DNA of 64,000 nt from Dillenia suffruticosa (taxonomy: Eukaryota; Streptophyta; Magnoliopsida; Dilleniales; Dilleniaceae), in contig JAVTVX010000027.1 of assembly GCA_033439265.1 (NCBI GenBank), forward strand, positions 3,487,001-3,551,000, in the 5' to 3' direction. How positions within the stretch are numbered: position 1 is the first letter of the stretch; each line of letters opens with the position of its first letter. The position numbers and the translations under genes were made by a program. Of the stretch, positions 1-10,915 are shown in pieces. Below the pieces are notes generated by a model. It was not told the origin of the DNA. It did not search any database and saw nothing but the letters and a program-made list of their open reading frames with translations.

Positions 1-568
1 CCATACTTATATCCCCTAAAATACAAATATCGAACTTTAGATCAATGAAAAGTATATATAAAATTGAATCTCCTACAAGTACTGAAATTTAAATTTTAAA
101 AACAAAAAATGTAATTACAACTAACCTACATAAAATTTAGTCGTTTTCGCTCAGTTTAGTAGAAAATTTATGGGTTAAAATTACACAATCTTAAACGATT
201 ACTAAATAAATTTTTACTTAAAATTTAAATTTCTTCATTTGTAAAAATTTGAATGTATTAACTAAAGGAGTACACCTTTCCCAGCGGAGGCAAGGGGGAC
301 GAAGGGTAATTTCCCCTAATTTAAAAAAAAAAAAATCTATAACGACCTCTTTAATTCCAAGGTATTAACTTTCTTCGATTACAAGTACAACAATAACAAT
401 AAATTGAGTTTTAATCTCAATATTTAAAATCGATCATTTGAAAAACAAATATAAAAATAATTAAATATAAATAAATAAATACATATAAATGAATAATAAA
501 ATAAATAAATAAATAAATAAAATATACAAATAAATAAAAAACAAAATCAAAGATAAATATATATATAT
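1..568. other. AT-rich intergenic DNA, no gene seen
   Basis: Very AT-rich DNA with no open frame of interest. It ends in an AAAT-type simple repeat (about 470-545) and a short TA run (about 557-585). A small GC-richer island at about 268-320 stands out but matches nothing I recognise. Confidence 0.6.
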
Positions 569-1015
569 CTATATATATATATATAAAATATGATAGTTTA
601 TTTTTCTACGCCACTCATTTATATGTAATGTTATCTTCTCGTCTAAATTTTTAACTATCATATTTTTACGAATAATTTGTATCCAACTTTTTAACGATTT
701 ACCCATGCGTTTTATTAGATCTCTTATATATAAGTTATCAGTTATCCTAACTGGTGCGTCCATGGGTCTTCTTGCACATGTCCAAACCAGCCCAGACGAC
801 ACTCTCACATCTTATCCACAATTGAACTAATTTCTAACTTATTACAAATTTCTTCCTTTCTAATTTTATGTTTTCTAATTTTGTCACATATCCAGTTAAA
901 TATTATCATTTCTGTTACGACTATTTTTTATTTTTATTATTGTTTAATAACCAAATACTCAGTATCATATAATAATACAGGTCTAACCACGATTCTCCGA
1001 TCATAAGTAACTCTA
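569..1015 (-). mobile_element. Decayed LINE (non-LTR retrotransposon), C-terminal end of ORF2
   Basis: Read on the minus strand, this matches the C-terminal tail typical of plant LINE reverse-transcriptase polyproteins. Recognisable pieces in order are a stretch like 'VVRPVLLYDTEY' near 980, a middle block with 'EMIIFNWICDKIRKHKIRKE', then 'GWFGHVQ' and 'RRPMDAPVRITDN', and finally a block ending 'EWRRKI'. In intact elements these correspond to the ALLYGAECW..., RMLRWMCG..., LRWFGHVQRRP..DAPVR and EWRKRI motifs. At least three stops and one or more frameshifts separate the pieces, so the copy is dead. Only the distal ORF2 end is present, as expected of a 5'-truncated insertion. Family identity rests on motif recall; no database was consulted. 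Confidence 0.72.
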
Positions 1016-1682
1016 AATAATTTTTAAATTTTTATTATTGACAAAACATTTGCCGTTATTATAACACAATATTTGTTATATATTGAGATAATACCGAAAA
1101 TATATCTATTGCATACTGTTATTAGAGTTAGAGACTGAAGTATGTAAATACTACTATGTATATCTATTATATACTCAATGATACATAATATTTCTCAGTT
1201 TTATTCATTTCTCATTATTTTTTATTTTTTAAATAACAATTCTATCTTTTAAAATTTAAATCTTAATAAAGATACAAGAATCAGAATCTAATCTTATTAC
1301 TTGTGAAATATGTATTTCAGCTTATTGAATTAAAGGAAAATTTATATATATTCATTAATTTCCTCAGCCAAATGAAATAAGGGAACGGAGTTTAGAAATG
1401 GAAATTGAGAATTATTAATATTGCATCCTCCACGCGCGCACGCCCCCAAATAATTAAGTCATTAGCGCGTGGGAGAGATGACGAAGTTGAAACCGTTCCG
1501 TTTTATTTTTACTATATTTAAAGAAGTTGGACCGTTCCCACTGAATTCCACACCTTGCTTGCTCGTCTTCCATCTCTTGCCTTTTATCACATCTCCTCCT
1601 CTCTCTCTCTCACCGACCATTCTTCGTCAATAACTTCTTCATCTCTCTCTCTCTCTCTAACTGCCATTCTCTTTCTCCGATA
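1016..1682. other. Intergenic DNA and probable 5' leader of the gene at 1683
   Basis: AT-rich to about 1420. After that come GC-rich patches with alternating CG/CA (about 1431-1445), then a CT-rich stretch (about 1590-1680) directly before the start codon of the next gene. Pyrimidine-rich 5' leaders are common in plant genes, so 1560-1682 is probably transcribed leader. No TATA box is assigned with confidence. Confidence 0.45.
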
Positions 1683-3954
1683 ATGTTCAATATGGAAGAC
1701 GAGCTTGTTCTAGAACTAGACGGCCACGGGGTGCCTTGGTTGACTTGGATCAATCTCGTTGTTTTGTTCCTTCTCTTCATCTTGCTCTATTATTCCATTG
1801 TTTTTGGCTTTGATTTCTCAGAACAAAACAACTCTCTACTTTCTTCCTCCTCCTCTCGCTCGGACAAGCTTCTTCTCACCAAATCAACCACTATCTCTCG
1901 GTCGTTACACACTTCCAAGGTTCTCTCTCTCTCTCTCTCTCTCCCTCTCTCTGTGTTCTTGTTCTTGCTTTTTTTTCCTTTTTTTTAATGGTGAAAACTG
2001 TGAAACGCGTTATTGTTGTTGAAATTAATTATGATTAAGTGCACTAATGGTTACCTTCTTCTTCTTTAAAGATTTTTTTGGTCGGTTGGGATTTAGGCAT
2101 TGTTTGGACGAACCAATTTATTTATTGCAATCGAATCAAATTTTACTACAGTTGAAGGTGTTTAATGAATGTAATGATCTTCATAATCGATTTTTTTAAG
2201 GTATTTGGAGGAATTGATCATCATTATAATCTGATTTTAGTAAATTTGGGTATGAAATTGGATTACTTGTTGCCCTAAAATACTTACTATTTTTGTATTC
2301 ATTTTTCAAATTTGCATGATCATCAATCTTACCTTTCTTTCAATTTCTATTATTGCAATCTCAATCATGTGCTCCTTGAAGGAGAATATGTTCAACTTTG
2401 GCATCTAGTTCTGCCCTTGTATATTTTCAAGTTAATTTCATTTCAGGCATTTGAAAACTTAATATTATCTCCCCCCCCCCCAAAAAAAAAAGAAAAAAGA
2501 AAAAGAAAAATTTTTTATAGGTTATAAAAGTAAATGCCCAGCCTTTGCTTTTAAGTTTTTATATGACCAAAGCTTTTGCCCTAAGTGGAGTGATGGAACA
2601 TAACTTTGGGAATGTGGCACCAGTGAAAAAGAAACATGGGTCATGTTAATTTCAATTATGAATCATCATACTTCTTTTTATTAATAATAATAGTTATTAT
2701 TATTACTAATTAATAACAATCATAATCATAATTTTAATCACGTAGTCCTTGAGCCATGGGGTGGGGGTGGAAATTTTGTATATAATTTGCAAATTTATAA
2801 TCCCAAATGATTATGAGGCTTCAATAAATCGAAGTGCATGTTGCATTTTTGTTTGGGCCTGCCATTAGCTCACTAGTTTTAGTAACAAATTTGGGTATTT
2901 TGTTAAATAGCTTGTTTGAACAAATAATCCATTATATTTTAATATTTTGAAGTCCATTGAATGACAACTCTTTCCAGTTACATAAATTAAATATGAACAA
3001 GTCTTGATTTTGATGTTATCGTTATCTGTGGTCACTTTCTCTTGAGCTTCCTCTGAAGGGAGACTAATTCCGTGGGGAAACTAATCTCAAGCACACCTTC
3101 AACACCTTGTTATACTTTTCATGCCTGCCTGTGGAGTCTAGTCATGGAGTTTTTGTCCTTTTTTTTATGAAGACAGAACCATTTGTTTGAACTTTTTTTT
3201 AATACCCCAATTCTTGATAAATTTGCCTGTTTACATTTTTTATGTTTGTACATTAATCAATAATTTGCTGGAACTTTGCCTTTGATTTTGTCCTTCAAGT
3301 TGTCTGGAACCGAGACAAATGCTGGAATTTTGGCATTTGTGGATCTAATATTATATGATAGCTTTTAAAAAAAAAAAACCTTTTTTTGGAGCAGGGTTGA
3401 TTATCCACCCTTTTAAACATGTGAACTATTTCTTTTTCTTTCACATGAACTTGATGGTTTTTATCTTCTTCTATTTTTGTTTTTTCTTTCAAATCTATGT
3501 CAATGAGTAGAAGCAAATGCCTTAATTTGTATTGAATTGACAGAGAGAGACATCTTGAATAAAATGGACATTTAGCTTGGGATTGCCCTTCTCTTTCCCA
3601 CACCTCTTATGTTGTTGTTGATTCTTAACTCTGGTTCAATTTCCTTTTACATGAAACTCAAAGCGCATGGTAATATTGAATTGCGTATAATTTAATAAAC
3701 TTTTTCAGGTAGGAGAGCACCATATTATAAAAGGAGATATAGGAACAAGCACAAGTAGAAGAATAGTAAGAGAAGGAATATTGCCAAGAGAAGGCTGTTC
3801 ATTTAAGAGCTTAGCTCGTGGTAACCGGTTTTTCGATGACTCTCACAGCCCTTGCTATTTTCTTGAATTAGCTAAAAAGGCCTTCCTTAAATGCTTGGGA
3901 TTGGATTGTAATTCCGATGATTTGTCATTAATGGAGCAAAGAAAAGATAAATGA
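1683..3954 (+). CDS. Small single-pass membrane protein, two exons, unrecognised family
   Basis: Exons 1683-1919 and 3709-3954 join in phase 0 across a 1.8-kb GT-AG intron (AAG|GTTCTC ... TTTTTCAG|GTAGGA) and give 160 residues ending at TGA 3952-3954. A second in-frame ATG at 1692 has better context (purine at -3, G at +4) and may be the real start. Residues about 19-43 form one strongly hydrophobic segment (PWLTWINLVVLFLLF...), preceded by an acidic N-terminus (MEDELVLELD). After the helix comes a Ser-rich linker, then a basic and Cys-containing tail including 'CYFLELAKKAFLKCLG'. The open frame continues cleanly through the second exon, which supports the splice. There is no signal-peptide cleavage motif, so a tail- or signal-anchored protein is plausible. 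I do not recognise the family and assign no function. Confidence 0.7.
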
Positions 3955-6259
3955 TCCACGTATGCTCCTCCATTCTCCATGTATCTTATGAATGTTGATA
4001 ATGAGTTGAGGAGTTTTGCTACCATTCCGCTTCAGGGCAAGAGGAAAGGTCTGTGTAGCGAGTGTTGCAGGCATTGGGATGGAAATCAGGTTGTGAGACA
4101 AATGGGAAGAAAATTTTATAGCTTGCAAATCAGTCTCTTATAAATCCAGTCCGCGGCAAGGGTTAGCTCGAGTTGACACCTGTAACTCATTTGAATGATT
4201 GGGAAAACAGCACTGATTTTTTGAAGCAGTTCAATCAGATGCCATGTTCCCTTTTTTTCTTCTTTCCCAGATAAGATTCGCATTCTCTTGAGTAAGCCCC
4301 GTGAAACAGATCGGGCATTTACCCAGCATTGCTCTTGTTGGGCACTAGCATGTTAGGATGGTACAGGGAGATAAAAGGTGTATCTGGTTTTACTGAAAGA
4401 ATCAATAATAATTGCATCAGGCAACGTACATCTCCTTAGTTCTTGTCTTTTTGGGAAAGGATAAAGAGGCTGTAATCAATGTAGTAATTACATCTTTAAG
4501 TGTTATTATGAGTGATTTCATATGCTGGGAAATGTTTGATTTAAATCATAGTTACTACTTTTTGAGTGAACTTGCCATTATAATTTTTTTTTTTTTGGTG
4601 AATCTTGCCATTATAATCTCACTGTGTGAGTGGTCAACCATCCTAGGGTGAAGTTGTTATTATAATTTCATTAATGTGCGAGTATTCGAGCAGCGACAAG
4701 GTGTTTCATCCCCTCTGACTACTATCTCAAGTGGGTTTAAACTCATGACCTTGCAACATATACTCGTTTTTTTATCATTATCTGGATGGTATGGCACTAT
4801 GTTAGTTATGCAGATATACACTAATCTAATGTACTTAAAAAATGTATATAAATATAGGTGTCTGATGTACCTAATCAATGTCGGCAGATGCTGTTTACGG
4901 CATCATGTGGACAACTCAAAGACACGTGAAGGTTAACTGCACTGTTTGGTCACATGGGCCACCTGTTTAGCATCTTCCTCCTCTAACTCTATCTTTATGA
5001 AAAAAAAATGGAACACAAAAACATAAAAACATTTGATGGTGAATCATTTATATGATTGATTGCTCCTGCCACCCTGCATCAGCAAACAGGAAAAGGTGTC
5101 ACCGCTGCAGTACTGCACTATAATGTTCTTTATTTACTACATGCTAGATATTCAATTTCAGGTATGTAATTCTGTAGCCAACCCAGTATGCCTAGCTCGC
5201 CAAGCTCACCAAGCACTCTAAATTGGGTAATAATTGCTAGTTCAGCCAATTGAATCTGAATTCAATCCTGTCCATATCAGTACCGGAGGATTATGGGCAG
5301 GGAAAGATTTAATCTACATTGTTAACTCCAAAGCAAGAAAGAGAAAATATTGAAAGGTGGCAACTATGATAATCAAGTAAATGGAGCAGTTGGGAAATGA
5401 CACCTAACGATTTGTTTGGCTCAGTTCCTGATTCTGTAAGGGGCTGGAGAGTTTTTGGATGCTGATATATAATAGCAAAAGCGCCTTTTTGATCAATGCC
5501 ACACCAACCGGTCAAAGAAAATGATCGCATCAAACTCCCATGAATATATATTGTTCTCACTCAATTACATATTTTAAATTAAAATTATAAAAATAAAAAG
5601 TTAAAATTAAAAAAAATTAATCTTTTAATAAATTTTATAATAATCGGATCGAATTTATCAAATAAAATTCAGAAAAAAAAAAAAAAAGAAACACTCACAT
5701 ACACGCGTGTGCGAACCACTCTCCCGTGGAGCCCTGAGTTGGCCGATTTGGGCTCTTGTCCCTAAACACATCCGGGTCATGTAGAGGTCAGCTCGGCAAA
5801 AAAATTATTAATATATTATAAAACTTTATATTTTTAATTAATATTTTTAAGTTAGTAAAATTGCACAAATATCATAGTATTACATTATTAGATTCAAATT
5901 TTAATAATAAATCTGATTTATTTAGAAATTATATAAGAAATATTATCAACAAAAAATAATAATAAGATAAATTGGAATTCATCTATTCCAAACAGCACCA
6001 AAGTTGCTCATGTGTCCCAATGGGGAAATTTGGTTGGTAAAATATACATTGGCATAGAATTTGCATGACTTCATATTAAATTGAGTTATAATACCGTATG
6101 TATTTTTTTTTTTTTAATAAAAAGGGCAATTGCAAAAGTAGAGAAATTTGTGAGGGACAAATTTGGTCTTCACTGATAATAATTAGAACAATATAATTAA
6201 TGACAATGACACATTATGTTCAATAGTTGACTATGTTAATACATTAAACTTAGAAAATC
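3955..6259. other. 3' UTR then intergenic DNA
   Basis: The first 400-500 bases after the stop are probably 3' UTR, with AATAAT-type signals near 4405. The rest is AT-rich. Short direct repeats containing 'CCATTATAAT' occur at about 4573-4618. A GC-richer island at about 5690-5800, containing the palindrome ACACGCGTGT, sits in otherwise AT-rich DNA. No coding exon could be supported; the open frames here are short and lack splice-consistent partners. Confidence 0.5.
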
Positions 6260-6375
6260 CGTAATGATCACAATTGAACATAGATTTTGGACTCGTAGGT
6301 GCAAACTCCACAACTTTAAGTATGAAGAGAGAGAGAAGAGGGGGAGGGGGGGGGGTGGGAGAGAATGGGAGACCT
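6260..6375 (+). repeat. Upstream copy of a tandem duplication of the next gene's 5' end
   Basis: This segment and 6731-6837 are near-identical: both run from a CGTAA-ATGATC start through 'TTTTGGACTCG...TAGGTGCAA', a purine-rich tract, and an ATGGGAGACCT start-codon context. Homology resumes after an insert: 6707-6730 (CTCACAAGGAATCCC...) matches 6836-6860 (CTCACAAGAAGTCGC...). The original unit was therefore about 140 bp, covering leader, start codon and the first dozen codons. In this copy the frame from the ATG at 6365 is cut short by the insert. The purine tract here carries a run of ten Gs (about 6340-6355). Confidence 0.8.
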
Positions 6376-6706
6376 TAGTGTTTTTAAAACTGAACCGAAT
6401 TAGTTGGTTCCAATTTGTTCAAGAATAATTTTATAATTTAGTTCAGTTATTATTATTAAATTAGATAAAATCAATCCAGTTAAAATTATTTAAAATCGAT
6501 TAAAATCAATAAAATCAGTGAATTATTTAAACTGATTTGAAATACATAAATTTTATTTATTTTAATATATACTCTATACAAATGGTATATATGATATCAC
6601 GGTGATATTGTTTGATTTGTAAAATAATCTGATCAGTTCGACTAATAAATCAATGAATTAGTAGGTTCATCGAATTATTTACTAGTTTAATTTTAAAAAC
6701 ATTACT
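6376..6706. mobile_element. MITE-like insert with degenerate terminal inverted repeats
   Basis: About 330 bp of AT-rich DNA separates two halves of the upstream duplicate copy. The left end reads TTAGTGTTTTTAAAACTGAA. The right end, reverse-complemented, reads AGTAATGTTTTTAAAATTAA, so both ends share GTTTTTAAAA followed by similar bases. It has no coding capacity. The empty site can be inferred from the downstream duplicate (GACCT|CACAAG). No clear target-site duplication remains, so superfamily is undetermined. An internal 'CGAATTAGTTGGTTC' and a distal 'GAATTAGTAGGTTCATCGAA' extend the inverted similarity. Confidence 0.6.
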
Positions 6707-6789
6707 CACAAGGAATCCCTTGGACAGTTGCGTAAATGATCTCAATTGAACATAGATTTTGGACTCGGTAGGTGCAACCCCACAACTTT

Positions 6790-6792
<3 letters not shown>

Positions 6793-6822
<30 letters not shown>
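6793..6822 (+). repeat. GA microsatellite in 5' leader
   Basis: A run of about 14 GA repeats immediately before the start codon of the 6827 gene. It lies in the second copy of the tandem duplication, so it probably expanded after the duplication; the first copy has an interrupted GA/G tract at the same place. Confidence 0.85.
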
Positions 6823-6826
<4 letters not shown>

Positions 6827-7204
6827 ATGGGAGACCTCACAAGAAGTCGCTTAGACAGTTTAGTTAAAGCTATGATTCAGTGTTTGGGCCTTTATACAAC
6901 TGATCAACCCAGCTCCAATCATCATAACACTTCAAACTCATTGAAGACTAATGAGGTCGGTTTGCAAGACCCCACATCAAATGATGAACAAGAAATAAAA
7001 ATCAAAGCAAGTTCCTCTCCCTCTCTGAAATACGATTGTTAATTTGATAAGCTTTAATAAATCGTGGGTTGTGGATGTGTTTAACAGGAAGATGTCTCCA
7101 ACGGCAGTGACTTGAACAAAACTTCTGTCCCGGGTATTTTTCAAAATCTTCCTTCAACCACATCAAGAGATTTCAATTTCAATGTAAGTTGCCTCTCTCT
7201 CTCG

Positions 7205-7256
<52 letters not shown>

Positions 7257-8788
7257 CGAACTAGGCCACGTATTATCAATGAGCATATAATTTATGTATT
7301 ACAACAGGAAGGTCTTGTAGCAACTGAAGCTGCTACTGATATGATTATGCCAGATGCAATACCTTCAAGGCCTCCCATCAGTCCCGGCCCAGGTGGTCAA
7401 ATCAACTGAGTCATATCTTAAATATTGTCTCTCTCTCTCTCTCTCATTCTTGATTATTTCTTTATATGTATCTTTCAAATAATTCAGTCACAGATACATT
7501 GGTCTCCCCCCCCCCCTTCTCATGTATGCTTATTCTTCATCATTTCTTCATATTTTACTTCCTTGAGTGTATGGGAAACAAACACATTGGTCAGAGGACA
7601 CAGTGGTGATGCCAATCTAGGAAGCCTTTGTTTGTTTTTACATAGAAACTCAGTGTGTGTTTGGCTTTTTTCTCTTTAAGAATCCTTTTTGGAAGTTGGA
7701 ATCATTATTTTAGACAATTATAAGTGTTTTAATATTTGAAGATTAGGTCTGTCGACTAACTCGAGACAAGAAGGAAACGTCCATGGGCAGTTGTGCTCTC
7801 ACATCCCTTTGCCAATGCCAACGTTGGCAGGTGTTTTTAATTTTTATGTTTTTTGTTACACAAGAATTCAAACTTTTAATCTCAAGATTGGGGAGGAGCT
7901 TGTGATCACTAGAGTGTTCACTTGGGGATGCAAGTGTTTTTATTTTAACATAATAATTCATATTAACATATTTTTGACTAATTTTTAATCAAATATTTGT
8001 TTGAATTATTGAAAATACGCTGATAATTTGATCAAAATTTATTAATATAAAACTTTCGAGTAAGATTTAATCCATTTAGATTATAATTCATTTGATTCAC
8101 ATAAGATTACTGGCTAATAAATGTGTGCCAACTTAGATAAGCAAGCATGCTTGTGCAAGGAGAGTCTGTTTTATGGAATGACCTTAAAGAGAAACCCACT
8201 TTTTAATTTGCTTTTATCCGAGAATATTTTGTGAAAAATGAATATCAAAACAGCCAAACAAATCAATTTCTTATTTGGATGACCCACTGTTTCATTTCAA
8301 CAAAAACACTCAAATTCTTATGAGAAATCATATAAAACAATAGTTAATTGTGGGAAGTTTCCCAAGAAAAAAGAAATAAATGACTCAAAACAAAAAGGTT
8401 CTTGTGTCCCACTACTGTGTCACTGAGGTATGGCCACATAGATACGACTCCATCCCAGGCAGCAGCCAACACACAGTCACAACCTCCTAGACACTTGTGT
8501 TCTCTCATACACGTCTAAAAATGGGAAGCTTAACTAAAGAACAAAAAAGACAAGTGAAACAAATTAATGAGAGGATACCAAAGTAAATATTGTCTTATAA
8601 GACCTGAGAGGGAAAAAGGGAGAAAACTAGTGTGAGCTACTGCATATGGAGAGTTCAAGTTACTTCTATCGACCCCTCTATTGCCTTGAACAAGTCATCA
8701 ATGAATTCCTCTAGGCTCATCTACAGAAGATGGTTCACCAACCGTACAACCTCAGCCGGAATCATGTAGCACTGTAATGAACTTGAAC

Positions 8789-8828
<40 letters not shown>

Positions 8829-8968
8829 TTCCAGTCAGAAAATTGCAGGATGAGTCGAGAGATGTGACAAGGGGAGTAGTAAGGAGAAGGCCACCAAGGC
8901 CGCCAATAGGCTCAGGAAGTGTGGCCAGAACAACTCCACTTTATCATGAACTATCATTATTTTTATAG
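6827..8968 (+). CDS. Five-exon gene for a 175-residue, mostly disordered protein; first intron GC-AG
   Basis: Exons 6827-7006, 7088-7183, 7308-7392, 8727-8773 and 8849-8968 join in phases 0, 0, 1 and 0 to one open frame ending TAG 8966-8968. The first intron uses a GC donor (AAA|GCAAGT), the standard non-canonical 5' site; no GT in range gives an open frame, because the second exon is open in only one phase. The others are GT-AG. If intron 3 is retained, the frame stops at TGA 7408-7410, giving a shorter isoform. The start at 6827 has a strong context (AAGAATGG). The protein begins MGDLTRSRLDSLVKAMIQCL, possibly a short amphipathic helix, then is rich in Ser, Thr, Asn and Pro, with a basic Pro-Arg patch (VRRRPPRPP) near the C-terminus. 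No domain is recognised. CT microsatellites lie in introns 2 and 4. Confidence 0.62.
7191..7253 (+). repeat. CT microsatellite in intron 2 of the 6827 gene
   Basis: Nearly pure CT repeat with a few CTCG interruptions, beginning just after the GTAAGT donor at 7184. Confidence 0.85.
8791..8823 (+). repeat. CT microsatellite in intron 4 of the 6827 gene
   Basis: Pure CT repeat upstream of the ATTGCAG acceptor at 8848. It may serve as an extended polypyrimidine tract. Confidence 0.8.
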
Positions 8969-9133
8969 GTCCATAATCTCACAATTTGCCCTTTTTTTCC
9001 TTGTTTTTTTTTTCTGGGTATGCAAAACCTCCTTCAGATGTGTATTGACTTTTGAGTGAAACCAGGTTTAGCCATGTTCTATGTATAGTCCATAAAACCA
9101 AACTTCTGAAAAGTAAAAATATTTCCAAAACAC
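8969..9133. other. Probable 3' UTR
   Basis: T-rich sequence after the stop codon at 8968. The stretch 9000-9020 is a T-rich run. No coding signal is seen. Confidence 0.4.
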
Positions 9134-9332
9134 CTGGGTTTTCATTACTTGCTCCACATCATCTGGGGTTGGCAAACGCACCAAATCTTCAAACTTGTTT
9201 GTACTCATTGAAGTGTTGAGTAGATCCGCATTGAAGGTCCCCAAACTACAACTTGTAACTCATCTACATTGAGAGCTTCACCCCGCACAAAGGGTTTACT
9301 GGTGTCCAAATTTTCTCTTCATAACACTCGGA
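9134..9332 (-). pseudogene. Possible pseudo-exon with two frameshifts, unrecognised protein
   Basis: On the minus strand, three overlapping frames read as one protein if two single-base shifts are allowed: 'SECYEEKIWTPV', then 'PFVRGEALNVDELQVVVWG', then 'TFNADLLNTSM' and 'NKFEDLVRLPTPDDVEQV'. Composition is protein-like, unlike the surrounding DNA. The segment is bounded by a plausible acceptor (CTTTTGCAG|TCC) and donor (CAG|GTGTTT). The source family is not recognised, and no matching neighbouring exons were found. A relic of one exon is the simplest reading; chance is possible. Confidence 0.33.
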
Positions 9333-10915
9333 CTGCAAAAGAGTAGGTGACCAGAAGCAAAGAATGAACACCACCTCGAAAACAAGTCCACAATAAAAGC
9401 AAGCAAGCAAAGGCAATTAATTACTACACACCAGCATGGAAATAATTCAGTTCATGTAACCCTTTCTAGTGATCTACCTTTACCATAGTGTGCACTTACA
9501 TTGGCCCAAGAAGTTGTGATAATGGATCTCATGAGATGTTTTGCTATCTTATGCAAGTTGAGTTTACGGCTTTTAAGCAAAAATTGCATAATAATCGGTG
9601 AAACAAGCAAACTTTATTCTAGAAGAGAGAGAAGGAGGCATATAACATCTGAGAGGCACATGACAGCTATGAACTATCTAGCATTTACTAGCACAGTGCA
9701 GCTGCACAAACAATTAGTTCCATCTTTGATATCCAAGAAACGAAATGAGTAGGAAAAGAAGTAAGCATCAAAATAGAACCAAGGAAACTAAGTATTCTGA
9801 ACAATTGTTCAATCTCTTTTCAAAGTGATAGGAGCAACCAACGCCCTTCTCAACCATCATATCTGACCTTTAATTCTAAACAATTTGATAGAAATGCTGA
9901 TTCCTGCATTCAGATGATATCAAGAAAAAAAGGGATTAAAGAGGAAAGATCATCAAACCAGAAAATAAAAGGAAACCAAATATTCAGGGTGTCTTCAGGG
10001 TGTATAATCTTTTCCCATGTATGATAACTTCAGCTAAAAGCCACATCCTCTAGCTAATGGCAACAATGTATATGGAAAGGTATTTACCCCAATTAACAAC
10101 ACTCACGCTTGGGTTTCTGGCCAAGAACAAGCCTTGAAAAGAATGTACATCTTAAAGAGAGGAACAATGATTCTCCATCATTGACAATTAGCAAGTTCTA
10201 GACCATTTTGAGCAAATGCTTTAGTCAATCATCCAACAAATGGTTTCCCATCCATAAGCTCCGTAGACTGAAAGATTCTAATCAAATCCACCGGTATTAT
10301 CATCTCCAAAAACTTGGATAGTCACCATCTCCCATGTCCAATTAATCACAAGCACTCAACAGTGCTGCACCTTCATCACCACACCACCCTCCCACTTAGT
10401 GACGCAGGCATTCTATAATAAACTAACAAAATATCCTCATGTAAAGCTGTCTGGTGATAGACAACTATGACTAAAATAAGTAATTATCATGATATTTCCA
10501 GCACTAACCCCCAACCTCCAAACTAAGGTTGTCACAAGTACTTGAAGACCAATACAACCAAAAGACAAAATAAGCAATCTAGCAATAAACAAGTTAGCCA
10601 CATATATAAAAGCTTCAGAGCAAAGAAAAGGAAATGAGCATCATAAATTTGCATAAATACCCACAGAGTGTGAACTAAACCATCAACAGGAAAGATAAAA
10701 CCGAAAACAAAGCAGATACAAGTTCTGCAATAAGGATGCAAACAAAAGGCAAAACAAGCATCCCTCAAAAGATAACTGTGTTTGTAGGGAACAAATTTCA
10801 AGTTTAAGGAGAAGAAATGACAACCTCAAAATTGGGAAGAAAGCAATTCTTACAAGCAATTGCGTTATGTACAAAGGACAGGAGTTTCTCAAGGTGATGA
10901 TCATATTCTTGAGTC
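9333..10915. other. Intergenic DNA and 3' UTR side of the next minus-strand gene
   Basis: No exon could be supported on either strand. Base composition is less extreme than in the AT-rich deserts, and the stretch nearest 10,915 is probably 3' UTR of the plastid-protein gene read on the minus strand. Confidence 0.45.

Noticed and set aside
4660-4790. tRNA-like B-box word (GGGTTTAAACTCATGACC)
   Set aside because: There is no A box at the right spacing, no A-tail and no flanking duplication.
6746-7042. Longer start (TTG at 6746) for the GC-AG gene
   Set aside because: TTG is not a credible plant start, and it would translate the GA microsatellite into Arg-Glu repeats; ATG 6827 has a strong context.
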